A program made the translations under genes and the position numbers. Of a DNA stretch of 37,686 nt, positions 15,950 to 24,056 are shown piece after piece; position 1 is the stretch's first letter; every line of letters begins with the position of its first letter. Source of the DNA: an uncultured Lachnospiraceae bacterium. Its GTDB lineage: Bacteria > Bacillota > Clostridia > Lachnospirales > Lachnospiraceae. The stretch covers positions 1-37,686 of the forward strand of contig CANQGA010000008.1 in NCBI GenBank assembly GCA_947600145.1. Reading direction: 5' to 3'. The notes under the pieces are model-generated. The model was not told where the DNA came from, did not search any database, and saw nothing but the letters and a program-made list of their open reading frames with translations.

Positions 15950-16740
15950 AACGTATGGTCCAGCCGCGCGTCCAGCGGCGTCGTCCCTTCCGTATACGCC
16001 TGGAAGTTCTGGATCAGCTCCGCGGCGAAGGGGACGGCGGTCTCGTAGAGACGCAGCATCTGCGCGCAGACCGGCGCGCTTCCGGGCAGCGGCTCGGGCG
16101 TGATGACCATGTCGTGGATGCTTCTGGGACAGTGGACCAGCCGCATCAGGAACATAAGGATCCGGCGGCTTAGTGCGCCCTTCGGCGCCAGGAGCTTCAG
16201 ATCTGTCCTCTGGGAGCGGATGGCGTGAAGCACCTGCCCCTTAGTGATCTCCGGAAAGAACGCGGCGATGATGCGGGCGTTAAAATGAGTGGCTTTCAGG
16301 TGTCTGATCGGGCGGAAGCGCAGCGGATCGTAACCGTCCGCTTCCATCAGGATCCTGTCGAACTCGGATTCGACGGCGCAGTGCCCCAGCGGCGTCTCGC
16401 GGGCCGTCTGTTCCACGTAAGGGTGGCAGGTGCTGTCCAGCGCGAAATGGCACAGAAAGCCATACAGATACGCCATGGACGGAGCGATATCCACGGAAGG
16501 GATCGCGCGGAGGATGTCCTCCGCCCGCTCGAAGAATTCGAATCCGGGCCGCGCGTGCATGGCGAATCCGGTCTCGCTGACAGAGTTCTTCTTCATGGCC
16601 TTATAGTAGAAGAGAACGTCAGGGCCATGCAGACCGATACAGTAAAGGCCCAGGTAAGGGCGGATACTCTCCCGCAGGCCGCGGGGGAGGCTTTTGTAGA
16701 CTTCGGTTCCGAAACGGTAGTGCGCGTATGTAGTGGGCAT
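15937..16740 (-). CDS. Zinc-dependent phospholipase C-like protein, paralogue 1
   Basis: A 267-residue member of the zinc-dependent phospholipase C/S1-P1-type helical fold group. Likely metal residues occur in the early TTYAHYRFG, the GLHGPDVLFY segment and GFLCHFALDSTCHP, giving an H-x3-D-x3-H pattern. No signal peptide is present, so unlike secreted clostridial PLC it probably acts in the cytosol; its substrate is unknown. ATG 16740 is chosen because GGAGG is 9 nt upstream, and because its A is also the last base of the upstream SDR's TGA, a TGATG overlap implying translational coupling. The paralogue at 21045 has the same motifs at comparable places. Confidence 0.85.
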   Translation of the reverse strand: MPTTYAHYRFGTEVYKSLPRGLRESIRPYLGLYCIGLHGPDVLFYYKAMKKNSVSETGFAMHARPGFEFFERAEDILRAIPSVDIAPSMAYLYGFLCHFALDSTCHPYVEQTARETPLGHCAVESEFDRILMEADGYDPLRFRPIRHLKATHFNARIIAAFFPEITKGQVLHAIRSQRTDLKLLAPKGALSRRILMFLMRLVHCPRSIHDMVITPEPLPGSAPVCAQMLRLYETAVPFAAELIQNFQAYTEGTTPLDARLDHTFGEN

Positions 16741-17483
16741 CAGATCCAACCTCCATCCAGACCTATGACCTGTCCGGTCAGATAGGCATTCGACTGTGTC
16801 AGCTGCCAGACCAGATCAGCCGTTTCCTCCGGCGTCCCGAGACGTCCCGCGGGAATCTGATCGGTCAGCGCAGCAAGTTCTTCCGGTGACAGAAAATGGT
16901 TCATCTCCGTGTCGATGGCCCCGCAGGCGACGGCGTTGACCCGGACATGGCTGGGAGCCAGCTCCTTGGCCAGGGCGCGGGTGAAGGCGTTGAGGGCGCC
17001 TTTCGCGGCGGAGTAGGCGGTCTCGCAGGAGGCGCCTGTATTCCCCCACACGGAGGAGATATTGATGATGTGTCCGGCCTGGCGCAGGACCATGCCGGGA
17101 ATGACCAGCTTGCTCAGATTGAACGCGGAAGTCAGGTTCGTCCGGACGACCCGGTCCCAGTCTTCGGCGCTCATGTCCTGCAGCAGGCCGATATAGGAGA
17201 TGCCGGCGTTGTTCACCAGCACGTCGATATGGCCGAAGCGCTGCTCGGCCAGGGAGACAAACTCGCGGCAGCAGGCCATGTCGCCCATGTCTCCGACATA
17301 GGCAAGGCAGGCGCTCTGGAGCTTTTCAGCCTCTTTCTTTGTCTCCTCAAGCTTCGTCCCATTCTTCAGGCAGCTGATCGCTACATTATCATGTTCTCTC
17401 GCGAATCGCAGGGCGATGGCCTTCCCGATCCCCCGGGAAGCGCCGGTCACCAGAACGGTTTTTCCGTTCATAGGAATCTCCAT
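16740..17483 (-). CDS. Short-chain dehydrogenase/reductase, FabG-like
   Basis: NAD(P)-dependent oxidoreductase of the classical SDR type, 247 residues. Cofactor motif TGASRGIG is at about 14-21, NNAG near 92, catalytic Ser in INISSVWG near 141, and YSAAK gives Tyr and Lys near 156-160. The C-terminal LTGQVIGLDGGWI is typical of FabG. Substrate is unknown; it is probably not the housekeeping FabG since no other fatty-acid gene is near. A second start at 17471 has GGAG 6 nt upstream, while the first ATG lies just after a strong hairpin (17486-17507), so the shorter 243-residue product may be the real one. First gene of a two-gene operon with the phospholipase-like gene. Confidence 0.92.
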   Translation of the reverse strand: MEIPMNGKTVLVTGASRGIGKAIALRFAREHDNVAISCLKNGTKLEETKKEAEKLQSACLAYVGDMGDMACCREFVSLAEQRFGHIDVLVNNAGISYIGLLQDMSAEDWDRVVRTNLTSAFNLSKLVIPGMVLRQAGHIINISSVWGNTGASCETAYSAAKGALNAFTRALAKELAPSHVRVNAVACGAIDTEMNHFLSPEELAALTDQIPAGRLGTPEETADLVWQLTQSNAYLTGQVIGLDGGWI

Positions 17484-17564
17484 TCCGCCGCCTTTTCGTC
17501 GGCGGCGCGAACCGCCTTCCCGGCAGCGTGTTTATTTCCGGTTTCAATCGTACCGACACCTTTT

Positions 17565-17593
17565 ATGATAGCATGCCGCGGTGGAAAATGCAA
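17565..17593 (-). promoter_or_regulatory. Promoter of the SDR operon (minus strand)
   Basis: On the minus strand TTGCAT (plus 17588-17593), 17 bp, TATCAT (plus 17565-17570), with TGC directly before the -10, making it an extended -10. It is 82 bp before the ATG. Nearly the same promoter precedes the BCCT gene. Confidence 0.65.
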
Positions 17594-17625
17594 GGCGCGG
17601 GCCGTGAAATCATTTGCCAAAATCC

Positions 17626-17654
17626 TTGAAAGAACATCGGAACAAGTATATAAT
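17626..17654 (+). promoter_or_regulatory. Promoter of trxB
   Basis: TTGAAA (17626-17631), 17-bp spacer, TATAAT (17649-17654): a near-consensus sigma-A promoter 61 bp before trxB, divergent from the SDR promoter without overlapping it. Confidence 0.8.
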
Positions 17655-17715
17655 AAACCTGACACAGGATCGTCTCTTGCTGTCCGCAGAATAATTTCGT
17701 AAAGGAGAAATGAGC

Positions 17716-18675
17716 ATGGATAAACGATACGATCTCATCATTCTCGGTTCCGGCCCGGCCGGCCTGGCAGCCGGCATCTACGCGGAGCGGGCGAAGCTGG
17801 ACACGCTGGTGATCGAGAAAGAATATGTGAGCGGCGGACAGGTGGTGAACACCTACGAGGTGGACAATTATCCCGGACTTCCGGGCATCAACGGATTCGA
17901 TATGGGCATGAAGTTCCGCGAGCACGCGGACGGGCTCGGCGTGAAATTCGCCGTGGACAGGGTGTGCAGGGTGGAAGTCCTTCGGGAAGCGGAGGTTCCG
18001 GCAGATGAAGGAGGAGACGCGGCAGGCCGGCCCGTTTATCAGGTCGTCTGCGAGAATGAAACCTATGCCGCGAAGTCACTGATCATCGCCACCGGCGCGG
18101 TCCACCGCAGGCTGGGCGTTCCGGGCGAGGAGGAGCTGGCCGGCATGGGCGTTTCCTACTGCGCCACCTGCGACGGCGCGTTTTTCCGGAATAAAGATGT
18201 GGCTGTTGTGGGCGGCGGAGATGTGGCCATCGAGGACGCCATTTTCCTGGCGCGCGCCTGCCGCAGGGTCTATGTGATCCACCGCCGCGATGAGCTTCGT
18301 GGGGCGAAGAGCCTGCAGGAAAAGCTCTTAAGTCTTCCGAATGTGGAGATGCTGTGGAGCACCGTCGTGGAGAAGATCGAGGGGGACAGCCAGGTGAGCG
18401 GCCTGACGATCAGGAACGTAAAGACCGGCGAAGTATCGCAGCTTCCGCTGCAGGGCGTGTTCATCGCTGTGGGAATCACGCCGAACAGCCGGATCTTCGA
18501 GGGACTGGTGGAGATGGATCACGGATATATCGCCGCGGATGAGACCGGAAGGACCTCCGCGCCGGGGATTTTCGCCGCCGGAGACGTCCGCACGAAGGCG
18601 CTCCGGCAGATCGTGACCGCCGTGGCCGACGGCGCGAACGCGGTGACCTCCGCGGAGCGGTATCTGGAGGGATAG
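17716..18675 (+). CDS. trxB: Thioredoxin-disulfide reductase
   Basis: FAD- and NADPH-dependent flavoprotein that reduces thioredoxin in the cytosol. ATG 17716 is favoured over 17710, as AAAGGAG is then 8 nt away. The 319-residue protein has the FAD motif GSGPAGLAAGIYAERA near 11-26, the redox-active pair Cys149-Ala-Thr-Cys152 in YCATCDG, the pyridine nucleotide motif GGGDVAIEDA near 162, and the closing APGIFAAGDVR near 280-290. No thioredoxin gene is adjacent. Monocistronic, with its own promoter and terminator. Confidence 0.96.
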   Translation: MDKRYDLIILGSGPAGLAAGIYAERAKLDTLVIEKEYVSGGQVVNTYEVDNYPGLPGINGFDMGMKFREHADGLGVKFAVDRVCRVEVLREAEVPADEGGDAAGRPVYQVVCENETYAAKSLIIATGAVHRRLGVPGEEELAGMGVSYCATCDGAFFRNKDVAVVGGGDVAIEDAIFLARACRRVYVIHRRDELRGAKSLQEKLLSLPNVEMLWSTVVEKIEGDSQVSGLTIRNVKTGEVSQLPLQGVFIAVGITPNSRIFEGLVEMDHGYIAADETGRTSAPGIFAAGDVRTKALRQIVTAVADGANAVTSAERYLEG

Positions 18676-18711
18676 GACCGGGATCCCGGATGGATCTTCG
18701 GTGGATCAGGA

Positions 18712-18745
18712 CAGGGGCGCTGTTTCAGCGCCCCTGCCTGTTTTT
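18712..18745 (+). terminator. Terminator of trxB
   Basis: CAGGGGCGCTG (18712-18722) pairs perfectly with CAGCGCCCCTG (18726-18736) over a TTT loop, then CCTG and TTTTT. The right arm overlaps the stop codon and last codons of the convergent BCCT gene. Confidence 0.8.
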
Positions 18746-20275
18746 CTCTTCCAGATACGCGTTCGCGTCTTTGAAGAAGCTTCCGATAATGATCAGCATG
18801 ATGATTCCCACGGGGAACGCCGCGATGATCGATACGGACTGGAGGTTTGCCATGGAGTTCTCCGAGAAGATCAGCGCGATCGGGAACAGGATCAGCATGA
18901 CAGCCCAGAAGAGCCGGATGTTCCGATGCGGTTCCGCGCCGGCCGGCAGAGCCTTGTAGGAGTACGCCGAGGCCACCATCGTGATGGAATCGAAGGAGGT
19001 GGCGTAGAACGCGATCATCGTGGCAGCCAGCAGCAGCAGCCCCATTTTTGCCCAGGGCAGCGTCTGCATGGTCGTGATGATGATCCGGTACAGGTCTCCG
19101 GAGGCGGCGTATTCGCCGATCAGGTCCATCTGACCGGTGACCTGAAGATTTAAGCTGTAATTTCCCAGAATGATGAATGAAGTGAACGTACCTGCCAGCG
19201 CCCAGAAGTATCCGCCCAGGATCGTCTGGCGGATGGTGCGCCCGCCGCTGATGGAGCCGATGAAGAAGGGGGTCGCCACACACCATACCATCCAGTAGGC
19301 CCAGTAGAAGATGGTCCAGTTCTGGGGGAACGAGGTCTCCCTGAGGGCGTCCGTCCAGGTGGCGAGGCCGATGAAATTCTGGACCAGGTTCCCGATGGCG
19401 GTGATCCCGGTCTCGATCGTGTACCGTGCCTTGCCGCCGCCGATGAGCACGTAAAGCAGCAGGGCGAAGAACAGGTAGGTGCATGAGGCCGCCAGCTTCG
19501 CCACGCCTTTCATGCCGAAATAGACCGTGACCGTGTAGACCAGGCAGATGACCACCAGGATCACGATGGTGAACAGGTTGGACTGCGGGATATGGAACAC
19601 GGTGCCAAGCGCCATGGACAGAAGCGGCGTCGCCAGGGAAAATGTGGTGGCGGTGCCGGCCAGCAGCGCGAATACGGCGATCAGGTCGATGAGCTTCCCG
19701 GCGGCGCCGTCGGTATGGCGGCCGAGGAGCGGCCGGCAGGCTTCGGAGTACTTCTGCTTATTGCGCCTGCGGACATGGATCATGAAGCCGAAGGCGACAG
19801 CCAGGACCATGTAGAAGCTCCACGGGATCGGTCCCCAGTGAAACAGCGGATAGGTGCTGGACCAGTCCTGGACGCTGCCCAGATCGGTGATGCGCGGTTC
19901 TCCCGCGTAGAGGATCCATTCGCATAGGGAGTAGAACAGGATATCGGCGGCCAGGCCGGCGGTGAACATCATGGATCCCCACTGAAAGGAGGTGTATTCC
20001 GGCTTCTCCCTGTCCCCGAGGCGGATGTTCCCGTATCTGGAAAACGCGATATAGAGGGAGCACAGAAGCATCCCCAGGCCGATGATCAGGTAATAGCTTC
20101 CCAGCTCGTCTCCCAGGAAGAAACGGATGGACGCCAGGATCCGTCCCGAGGCGTCCGGCGCCGCGACAAAGAGTACGCACAGCAGCAGGATACAGATAAA
20201 TGGGATTACGGTCGTGATCCAGTCCAGCTGCCTGCGCAGTCCGGAAGACGGATCATTCTGATTGGAACCGTTCAT
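18725..20275 (-). CDS. BCCT family transporter (betaine/carnitine/choline type)
   Basis: Membrane importer of a trimethylammonium or related osmolyte, 516 residues with about 12 hydrophobic segments. The signature region is FYWAYWMVWC (about 320-330), the family's Trp-rich substrate box, followed by PFFIGSISGGRTIRQ. WILYAGEPR and the MKGVAKLAASCTYLFF region fit the fold. The N terminus is short and polar, and the C terminus only modest, unlike the long osmosensing tail of BetP. Whether it works as a sodium symporter or as an antiporter like CaiT cannot be decided here. AAAGGAGGGG precedes the ATG. Single-gene unit, convergent with trxB. Confidence 0.92.
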   Translation of the reverse strand: MNGSNQNDPSSGLRRQLDWITTVIPFICILLLCVLFVAAPDASGRILASIRFFLGDELGSYYLIIGLGMLLCSLYIAFSRYGNIRLGDREKPEYTSFQWGSMMFTAGLAADILFYSLCEWILYAGEPRITDLGSVQDWSSTYPLFHWGPIPWSFYMVLAVAFGFMIHVRRRNKQKYSEACRPLLGRHTDGAAGKLIDLIAVFALLAGTATTFSLATPLLSMALGTVFHIPQSNLFTIVILVVICLVYTVTVYFGMKGVAKLAASCTYLFFALLLYVLIGGGKARYTIETGITAIGNLVQNFIGLATWTDALRETSFPQNWTIFYWAYWMVWCVATPFFIGSISGGRTIRQTILGGYFWALAGTFTSFIILGNYSLNLQVTGQMDLIGEYAASGDLYRIIITTMQTLPWAKMGLLLLAATMIAFYATSFDSITMVASAYSYKALPAGAEPHRNIRLFWAVMLILFPIALIFSENSMANLQSVSIIAAFPVGIIMLIIIGSFFKDANAYLEEKNRQGR

Positions 20276-20310
20276 AAGCCCCTCCTTTGTTCAAAAAACA
20301 ATAAAAAAGT

Positions 20311-20352
20311 TATCATATTGAACATGATAGCACGGCGCAGATGGAAATGCAA
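20311..20352 (-). promoter_or_regulatory. Promoter of the BCCT gene with overlapping palindrome
   Basis: On the minus strand TTGCAT (plus 20347-20352), 17 bp, TATCAT (plus 20324-20329) with TGC before it. The -10 is also one arm of an inverted repeat TATCAT-N7-ATGATA (plus 20311-20329), well placed for a repressor. A CCCCC/GGGGG hairpin followed on the minus strand by TTTTT lies at about 20389-20407, upstream, and may block readthrough. Confidence 0.6.
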
Positions 20353-20477
20353 CCCTGTAAATCTGACGATTTTCTGACATTTTCAAAAACCCCCTGTTAA
20401 AACGGGGGAATTCTGATATACTGGTTCAGGAATACGCAGCGTCCGCTCTGCGGACAAGAAGGAGGAGTAGATTTTTT

Positions 20478-21041
20478 ATGAACAAGATGAAGAAAATGCT
20501 GGTTCTGCTCCTGTGCGCCGGAGTTCTGAGCGGCTGCACGAAGAGTACGGTGACAGAGCAGATCGATTACAGCAATCTGCCTCAGCCGGATGAGAACGGG
20601 ATCGTCTGGGAGCAGCTGTGGGAGGACTGGACCGGCATGTTTGAGGATCAGAATACGTATCCGTTCGCGGAGACGGTAAACGGCGGAATCTATCCGGAAG
20701 AGAACGCGGCCCGTTTCTTCCTGCTTCTGAACACGGAGATCACGCCGAAGGAGGCCCAGGCTTACGCGATGGAGGTTCTCAACGGATTCGGATACCTGAT
20801 CGCGGAGCAGAATTCGGATTATACACATCCGGACAGCACATCTTACGGAAGCTATCTGGATGCCTATGATATCTATGTGATGGTAAGCACAGACGCGGCG
20901 AAGGCGGACGAGGGCAGCTGGATTTTGGAGGACACGATCCCCGCCGGCGGCTACAGGCCGGTCCAGATACCGGATACCGGAGAGGAAGAGACCACGCCGG
21001 GACCGGGGCCGGGGCCTGCTGCGCCGGATACAGCCGAATAA
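20478..21041 (+). CDS. Lipoprotein of unknown function
   Basis: A 187-residue predicted lipoprotein. The start MNKMKKMLVLLLCAGVLSGC has a basic region, a hydrophobic core and the lipobox LSGC with Cys20 to be lipidated. The mature domain is acidic and rich in aromatic residues, and I do not recognise a family. The last 25 residues are Pro/Gly/Glu-rich and likely disordered. GAAGGAGGAG lies before the ATG at a rather long distance. It probably has its own transcript, ended by the hairpin at 21112 inside the opposing gene. Confidence 0.8.
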   Translation: MNKMKKMLVLLLCAGVLSGCTKSTVTEQIDYSNLPQPDENGIVWEQLWEDWTGMFEDQNTYPFAETVNGGIYPEENAARFFLLLNTEITPKEAQAYAMEVLNGFGYLIAEQNSDYTHPDSTSYGSYLDAYDIYVMVSTDAAKADEGSWILEDTIPAGGYRPVQIPDTGEEETTPGPGPGPAAPDTAE

Positions 21042-21044
21042 GGC

Positions 21045-22073
21045 TCAGTCTGTCGCCAGCCCGCTGTGATAGGAGAAGCTTCCAAGCTCCTCGATCAGAT
21101 CCGTGAAATCGATCTCTCCTGAGACTGTCCCGGGAGAGATTTTTTTATGCTCTTCCATCTCTTTTAGGTTCGGCGGCTGCCGGAGCAGAAGACGAAGGTT
21201 GACCAGGGAAAATATCACGCCGCAGCGCGCCAGGGCCTGGTGGAACAGATCCAGAAAAGAGGCGTCGGAGGCAAGCCGTCTGTCCCAGGGGTTGGTCCAG
21301 GTCTCATGGTCCAGATTCAGGCTCTGCCGCGGATGGACGACATGGTCCGTAACGATCTTGCCGGACAGAAGAGGGCTGGGAATGAGGACGGACTCCAGGG
21401 TCTCAAGCCGGTCCCGCTTATGTCCGGAAGGATCCGCCAGCGTGCGGCATCCGAAGCGAAGGGCCAGGATGGAACGGTGGATCATCCGCGGCGTCACCTG
21501 GAAACTGTTTTCATAGGTGATCGGATAGCAGGTGCGGTTGATGCAGGCAGCCAGCAGATGGGAAATGAACTGGATCTCCTGCGGGTTCAGGCAGATAGTT
21601 GCCGCCTGATTAAACTGCGACGGTTTCTTTTTCTTATATTTTTTCAGAAGCAGGGAATCGATCTCGCTTTCCAGCTGGGCGTGGAACCCGTGGTATTTGA
21701 GTCCCGGTTTTCCCACATCGTAACGGATCCGCCCGTAGATGAACGGATGGCAGATGGAATCGCAGATGTAGTGGCACAGAAAACCGCAGAAATAGGCGAT
21801 CGCCTGGTCCTGCTGCTGGCGCGACCGGATCTTCAGCGTCTCCTGTATGTAAGTGATAAAAAAGTCCCCTACATGGTGTTCATGCATATAGGAACCTACG
21901 TTCCGATAGTCCCGGTGGCGGAGGATCGGGAGATTATAAAAGAACATATCCGGTCCCTGCAGGCCGAGCTGATAGAGCCAGCGGTACTTGGCGATGATGT
22001 GTTTGAGCTGATTGGACGGAAGGTCGTTGTAAGCCTTCATTCCCAGGATGTAATGAGTCGTAAAGCCAGGCAT
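21045..22073 (-). CDS. Zinc-dependent phospholipase C-like protein, paralogue 2
   Basis: A 342-residue relative of the gene at 15937. Shared motifs are MPGFTTHYILG at the start, GLQGPDMFFYN, and GFLCHYICDSICHPF with the H-x3-D-x3-H metal pattern. No signal peptide is seen. The C terminus is about 75 residues longer than in paralogue 1. ATG 22073 is chosen since AAGGAGGAG ends 3 nt upstream and the homology starts there; the open frame upstream to 22115 is not conserved in the paralogue. Convergent with the 20478 lipoprotein, gap 3 bp. Its distal codons contain that gene's terminator. The substrate is unknown. Confidence 0.85.
   Translation of the reverse strand: MPGFTTHYILGMKAYNDLPSNQLKHIIAKYRWLYQLGLQGPDMFFYNLPILRHRDYRNVGSYMHEHHVGDFFITYIQETLKIRSRQQQDQAIAYFCGFLCHYICDSICHPFIYGRIRYDVGKPGLKYHGFHAQLESEIDSLLLKKYKKKKPSQFNQAATICLNPQEIQFISHLLAACINRTCYPITYENSFQVTPRMIHRSILALRFGCRTLADPSGHKRDRLETLESVLIPSPLLSGKIVTDHVVHPRQSLNLDHETWTNPWDRRLASDASFLDLFHQALARCGVIFSLVNLRLLLRQPPNLKEMEEHKKISPGTVSGEIDFTDLIEELGSFSYHSGLATD
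21112..21146 (+). terminator. Terminator of the 20478 lipoprotein, embedded in the opposing gene
   Basis: ATCTCTCC (21112-21119) pairs with GGAGAGAT (21133-21140) over a 13-nt loop and runs into seven Ts. It lies 71 bp past the lipoprotein stop, fully inside the coding part of the minus-strand phospholipase-like gene. Confidence 0.75.
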
Positions 22074-22215
22074 GGGCTCCTCCTTGCGGGTTATTTCGTG
22101 TTGTCCGTCTATCATAGCATATTCCGCGCAAAAAAGCGATAGAAAAGCGGCGGATGCCGGTCATAGTTTTTGAAAATGAGGAATAAATGGGTAAAAAAGA
22201 CGCGGAGGCCGCGAA

Positions 22216-23619
22216 ATGATCCACAGGCTTCATGAACTGGTGTGGGGGCCGGCGCTTCTCGCGCTTATGCTGGCTGCCGGCGTTTATTATACGATCCGTT
22301 TCGGATTTTTCCAGATCCGGGGATCGGCCGTCTGGTGGAGGGCGACGGCGGGGAGCCTGTACGCGCGGAAGAAGGCGGAGAAATGCGGTACGGATCAGGC
22401 CGGAGAGGCCGGAAACGGTTCGCTTGGCCGTCTCCAGTCGGTCAGTATGGCGCTGGCCGCCACGATCGGGACGGGCAATATCGTGGGAGTGGCCACAGCT
22501 CTTATGACCGGCGGTCCGGGTGCCGTCTTCTGGATGTGGGTCTCGGCGCTTATCGGTATGATGACAGCCTATGCCGAGGTGAGTCTCGGGATCGTTTTCC
22601 GGAAACGTCTGCCGGACGGACGGTGGTTCGGCGGTCCCTGCGCATACCTGCGGTACGGGCTGGCGCGGCCGCGGCTGGCTCTGCTCTACGGGATATTGTG
22701 CCTGGGGGCCTCCCTGGGCATGGGAAGCATGGTGCAGTCCAACGCGATCGCCCAGACGCTGCAGTACGCGGCAGGGATCCCGCCGCTTGTCAGCGCGGTT
22801 GCCGTCACGGCGCTGGCGGCAGCGATCGTCCTTGGCGGGGCGGAGAGAATCGCGTGGGTAAACGGCCGGCTGATCCCGTTTGCCGCGGCGGTTTATACGG
22901 TTTTTGCGGTGCTGGTGCTGATCCTGTGCCGCCGCCGGATCCCGCAGGTTCTGGCCGAGATCGTGGGAGGAGCCCTTCTGCCGCGGGCGGCGCTTGGCGG
23001 AGTCGGCGGCTACGGGATATGCCGGGCGTTCCGATACGGCGTTGCGCGGGGCGTCTTTTCCAATGAGGCCGGTCTGGGAACGCTGGCGGGACTTCACGGC
23101 GCCGCGGGAGGGACAACGCCCGGGGAGCAGGGAATGTGGGCAATGTTTGAGGTGTTTTTTGATACGATCTTTATCTGTACGCTTACGGCGCTCGCGATCC
23201 TGTGCGCGGCCGGAGGGCGGGAGGGACTTGCGGCCGGTTCCTATGACGGCGCGGCCCTGACCGGGCGGTGTTTCGGAATCGTACTTGGGCCGCCGGGGGA
23301 GTATCTGGTATCCGGCGCGATGATCGTGTTCGCGTTTTCCACGATGATCGCGTGGTATTTTCTGGGAAGACAGACGCTGGGGGCGGTGACGGAGCTTGCG
23401 GGGCAGGCCGCCGCGGCAAACGGGAGACGGGCCGAATGGAGGGCGGCGGGGAATGTGTATTTTTTGCTGTATGTTTACGCGGTATTTCTGGGATGTGTCG
23501 CCAGTCTGACTTCCGTCTGGGAGTTTTCCGATATTTTGAACGGACTTATGGCATTTCCGAACCTGCTGGCCCTGTTTCTGCTGCGCCGCCATGTCCCGCG
23601 CCCCGGCGCGCGGCCGTAA
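22216..23619 (+). CDS. AGCS family sodium:alanine/glycine symporter
   Basis: Sodium-coupled amino acid importer in the membrane, 467 residues with about 10-11 hydrophobic segments. The family signature is ATIGTGNIVGVATAL near residues 81-95; later GGVGGYGICRAFRYGVARGVFSNEAGLGT (a conserved region spanning roughly 258-286) fits AGCS. FSTMIAWYFLGRQ near 375 is also typical. ATG 22216 follows GGAGG by 7 nt. Codon use and GC are high, and a long frame on the other strand is only a by-product. Alanine or glycine is the most likely substrate. Ends before a repeat-rich tail and a strong terminator. Confidence 0.93.
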   Translation: MIHRLHELVWGPALLALMLAAGVYYTIRFGFFQIRGSAVWWRATAGSLYARKKAEKCGTDQAGEAGNGSLGRLQSVSMALAATIGTGNIVGVATALMTGGPGAVFWMWVSALIGMMTAYAEVSLGIVFRKRLPDGRWFGGPCAYLRYGLARPRLALLYGILCLGASLGMGSMVQSNAIAQTLQYAAGIPPLVSAVAVTALAAAIVLGGAERIAWVNGRLIPFAAAVYTVFAVLVLILCRRRIPQVLAEIVGGALLPRAALGGVGGYGICRAFRYGVARGVFSNEAGLGTLAGLHGAAGGTTPGEQGMWAMFEVFFDTIFICTLTALAILCAAGGREGLAAGSYDGAALTGRCFGIVLGPPGEYLVSGAMIVFAFSTMIAWYFLGRQTLGAVTELAGQAAAANGRRAEWRAAGNVYFLLYVYAVFLGCVASLTSVWEFSDILNGLMAFPNLLALFLLRRHVPRPGARP

Positions 23620-23663
23620 ACAGCGCGGCGGGACGCCGCGGCCCGGCGGCAGTACCGGCAAAA

Positions 23664-23746
23664 CGGCGGGGTGACGGAAGCATCCGGCGGCCAGGCGGAG
23701 CGGCAGACGTACCGCAGCCCGGCGGGGTGACGGAAGCATCCGGCGG
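23664..23746. repeat. Direct repeat, 27 bp, downstream of the AGCS gene
   Basis: Two identical 27-bp copies at 23664-23690 and 23720-23746, spaced 56 bp start to start, starting CGGCGGGGTGACGG. The sequence between them also partly resembles that before copy 1. No reading frame is supported in 23620-23751. Confidence 0.85.
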
Positions 23747-23751
23747 ACAAA

Positions 23752-23798
23752 AAGTATGCCGCCCGGCAAGCGGCTTTACCGGGCGGCATACTTTTCTA
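23752..23798 (+). terminator. Strong terminator after the AGCS gene
   Basis: AAGTATGCCGCCCGG (23752-23766) and CCGGGCGGCATACTT (23779-23793) form a perfect 15-bp stem with a 12-nt loop, ending in CTTTTCTATA. The As before it may let it act on both strands. Confidence 0.8.
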
Positions 23799-23820
23799 TA
23801 AATGGATTAAAAAGGGAGGA

Positions 23821-23845
23821 GAGCTGATAACTGAATTATCAGCTC
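23821..23845 (+). promoter_or_regulatory. 10-bp perfect hairpin in the long leader region of the c-di-GMP regulator
   Basis: GAGCTGATAA-CTGAA-TTATCAGCTC. GGGAGGA lies just before it and a potential 17-codon frame (23853-23906) just after. Function unknown. The rest of 23800-24056 is AT-rich noncoding sequence. Confidence 0.5.
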
Positions 23846-23962
23846 AAGTATTATGAAAAAAAACTTATTGGCTGTCTGCATTATCTACTATAAAGGAGAA
23901 ATATGAAGAAACCATGCTGATTCTGTAAAAGATTTTTGAATAATTTGTGAACGTCTCAGGTC

Positions 23963-23991
23963 TTGCCTGATACGGAAAATAATGGTAAGAT
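23963..23991 (+). promoter_or_regulatory. Possible promoter of the c-di-GMP regulator operon
   Basis: TTGCCT (23963-23968), 17 bp, TAAGAT (23986-23991), each matching four of six consensus bases, 65 bp before the ATG. Confidence 0.4.
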
Positions 23992-24056
23992 GAGAAGAGG
24001 AACCCTGCGGGTCCGGATTTTGGAAACGGAACATGCGGACAGGAGGAAGATGAGCG

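Noticed and set aside
21934-23769. 611-codon open frame on the minus strand opposite the AGCS gene
   Set aside because: Arg/Pro-rich, low-complexity translation with no domain, overlapping a clear transporter gene; a GC-driven shadow.
23998-24056. Cyclic-di-GMP riboswitch before the c-di-GMP regulator
   Set aside because: GTCCG/CGGAC pairing can be drawn in the leader, but the GEMM core sequences are not seen.
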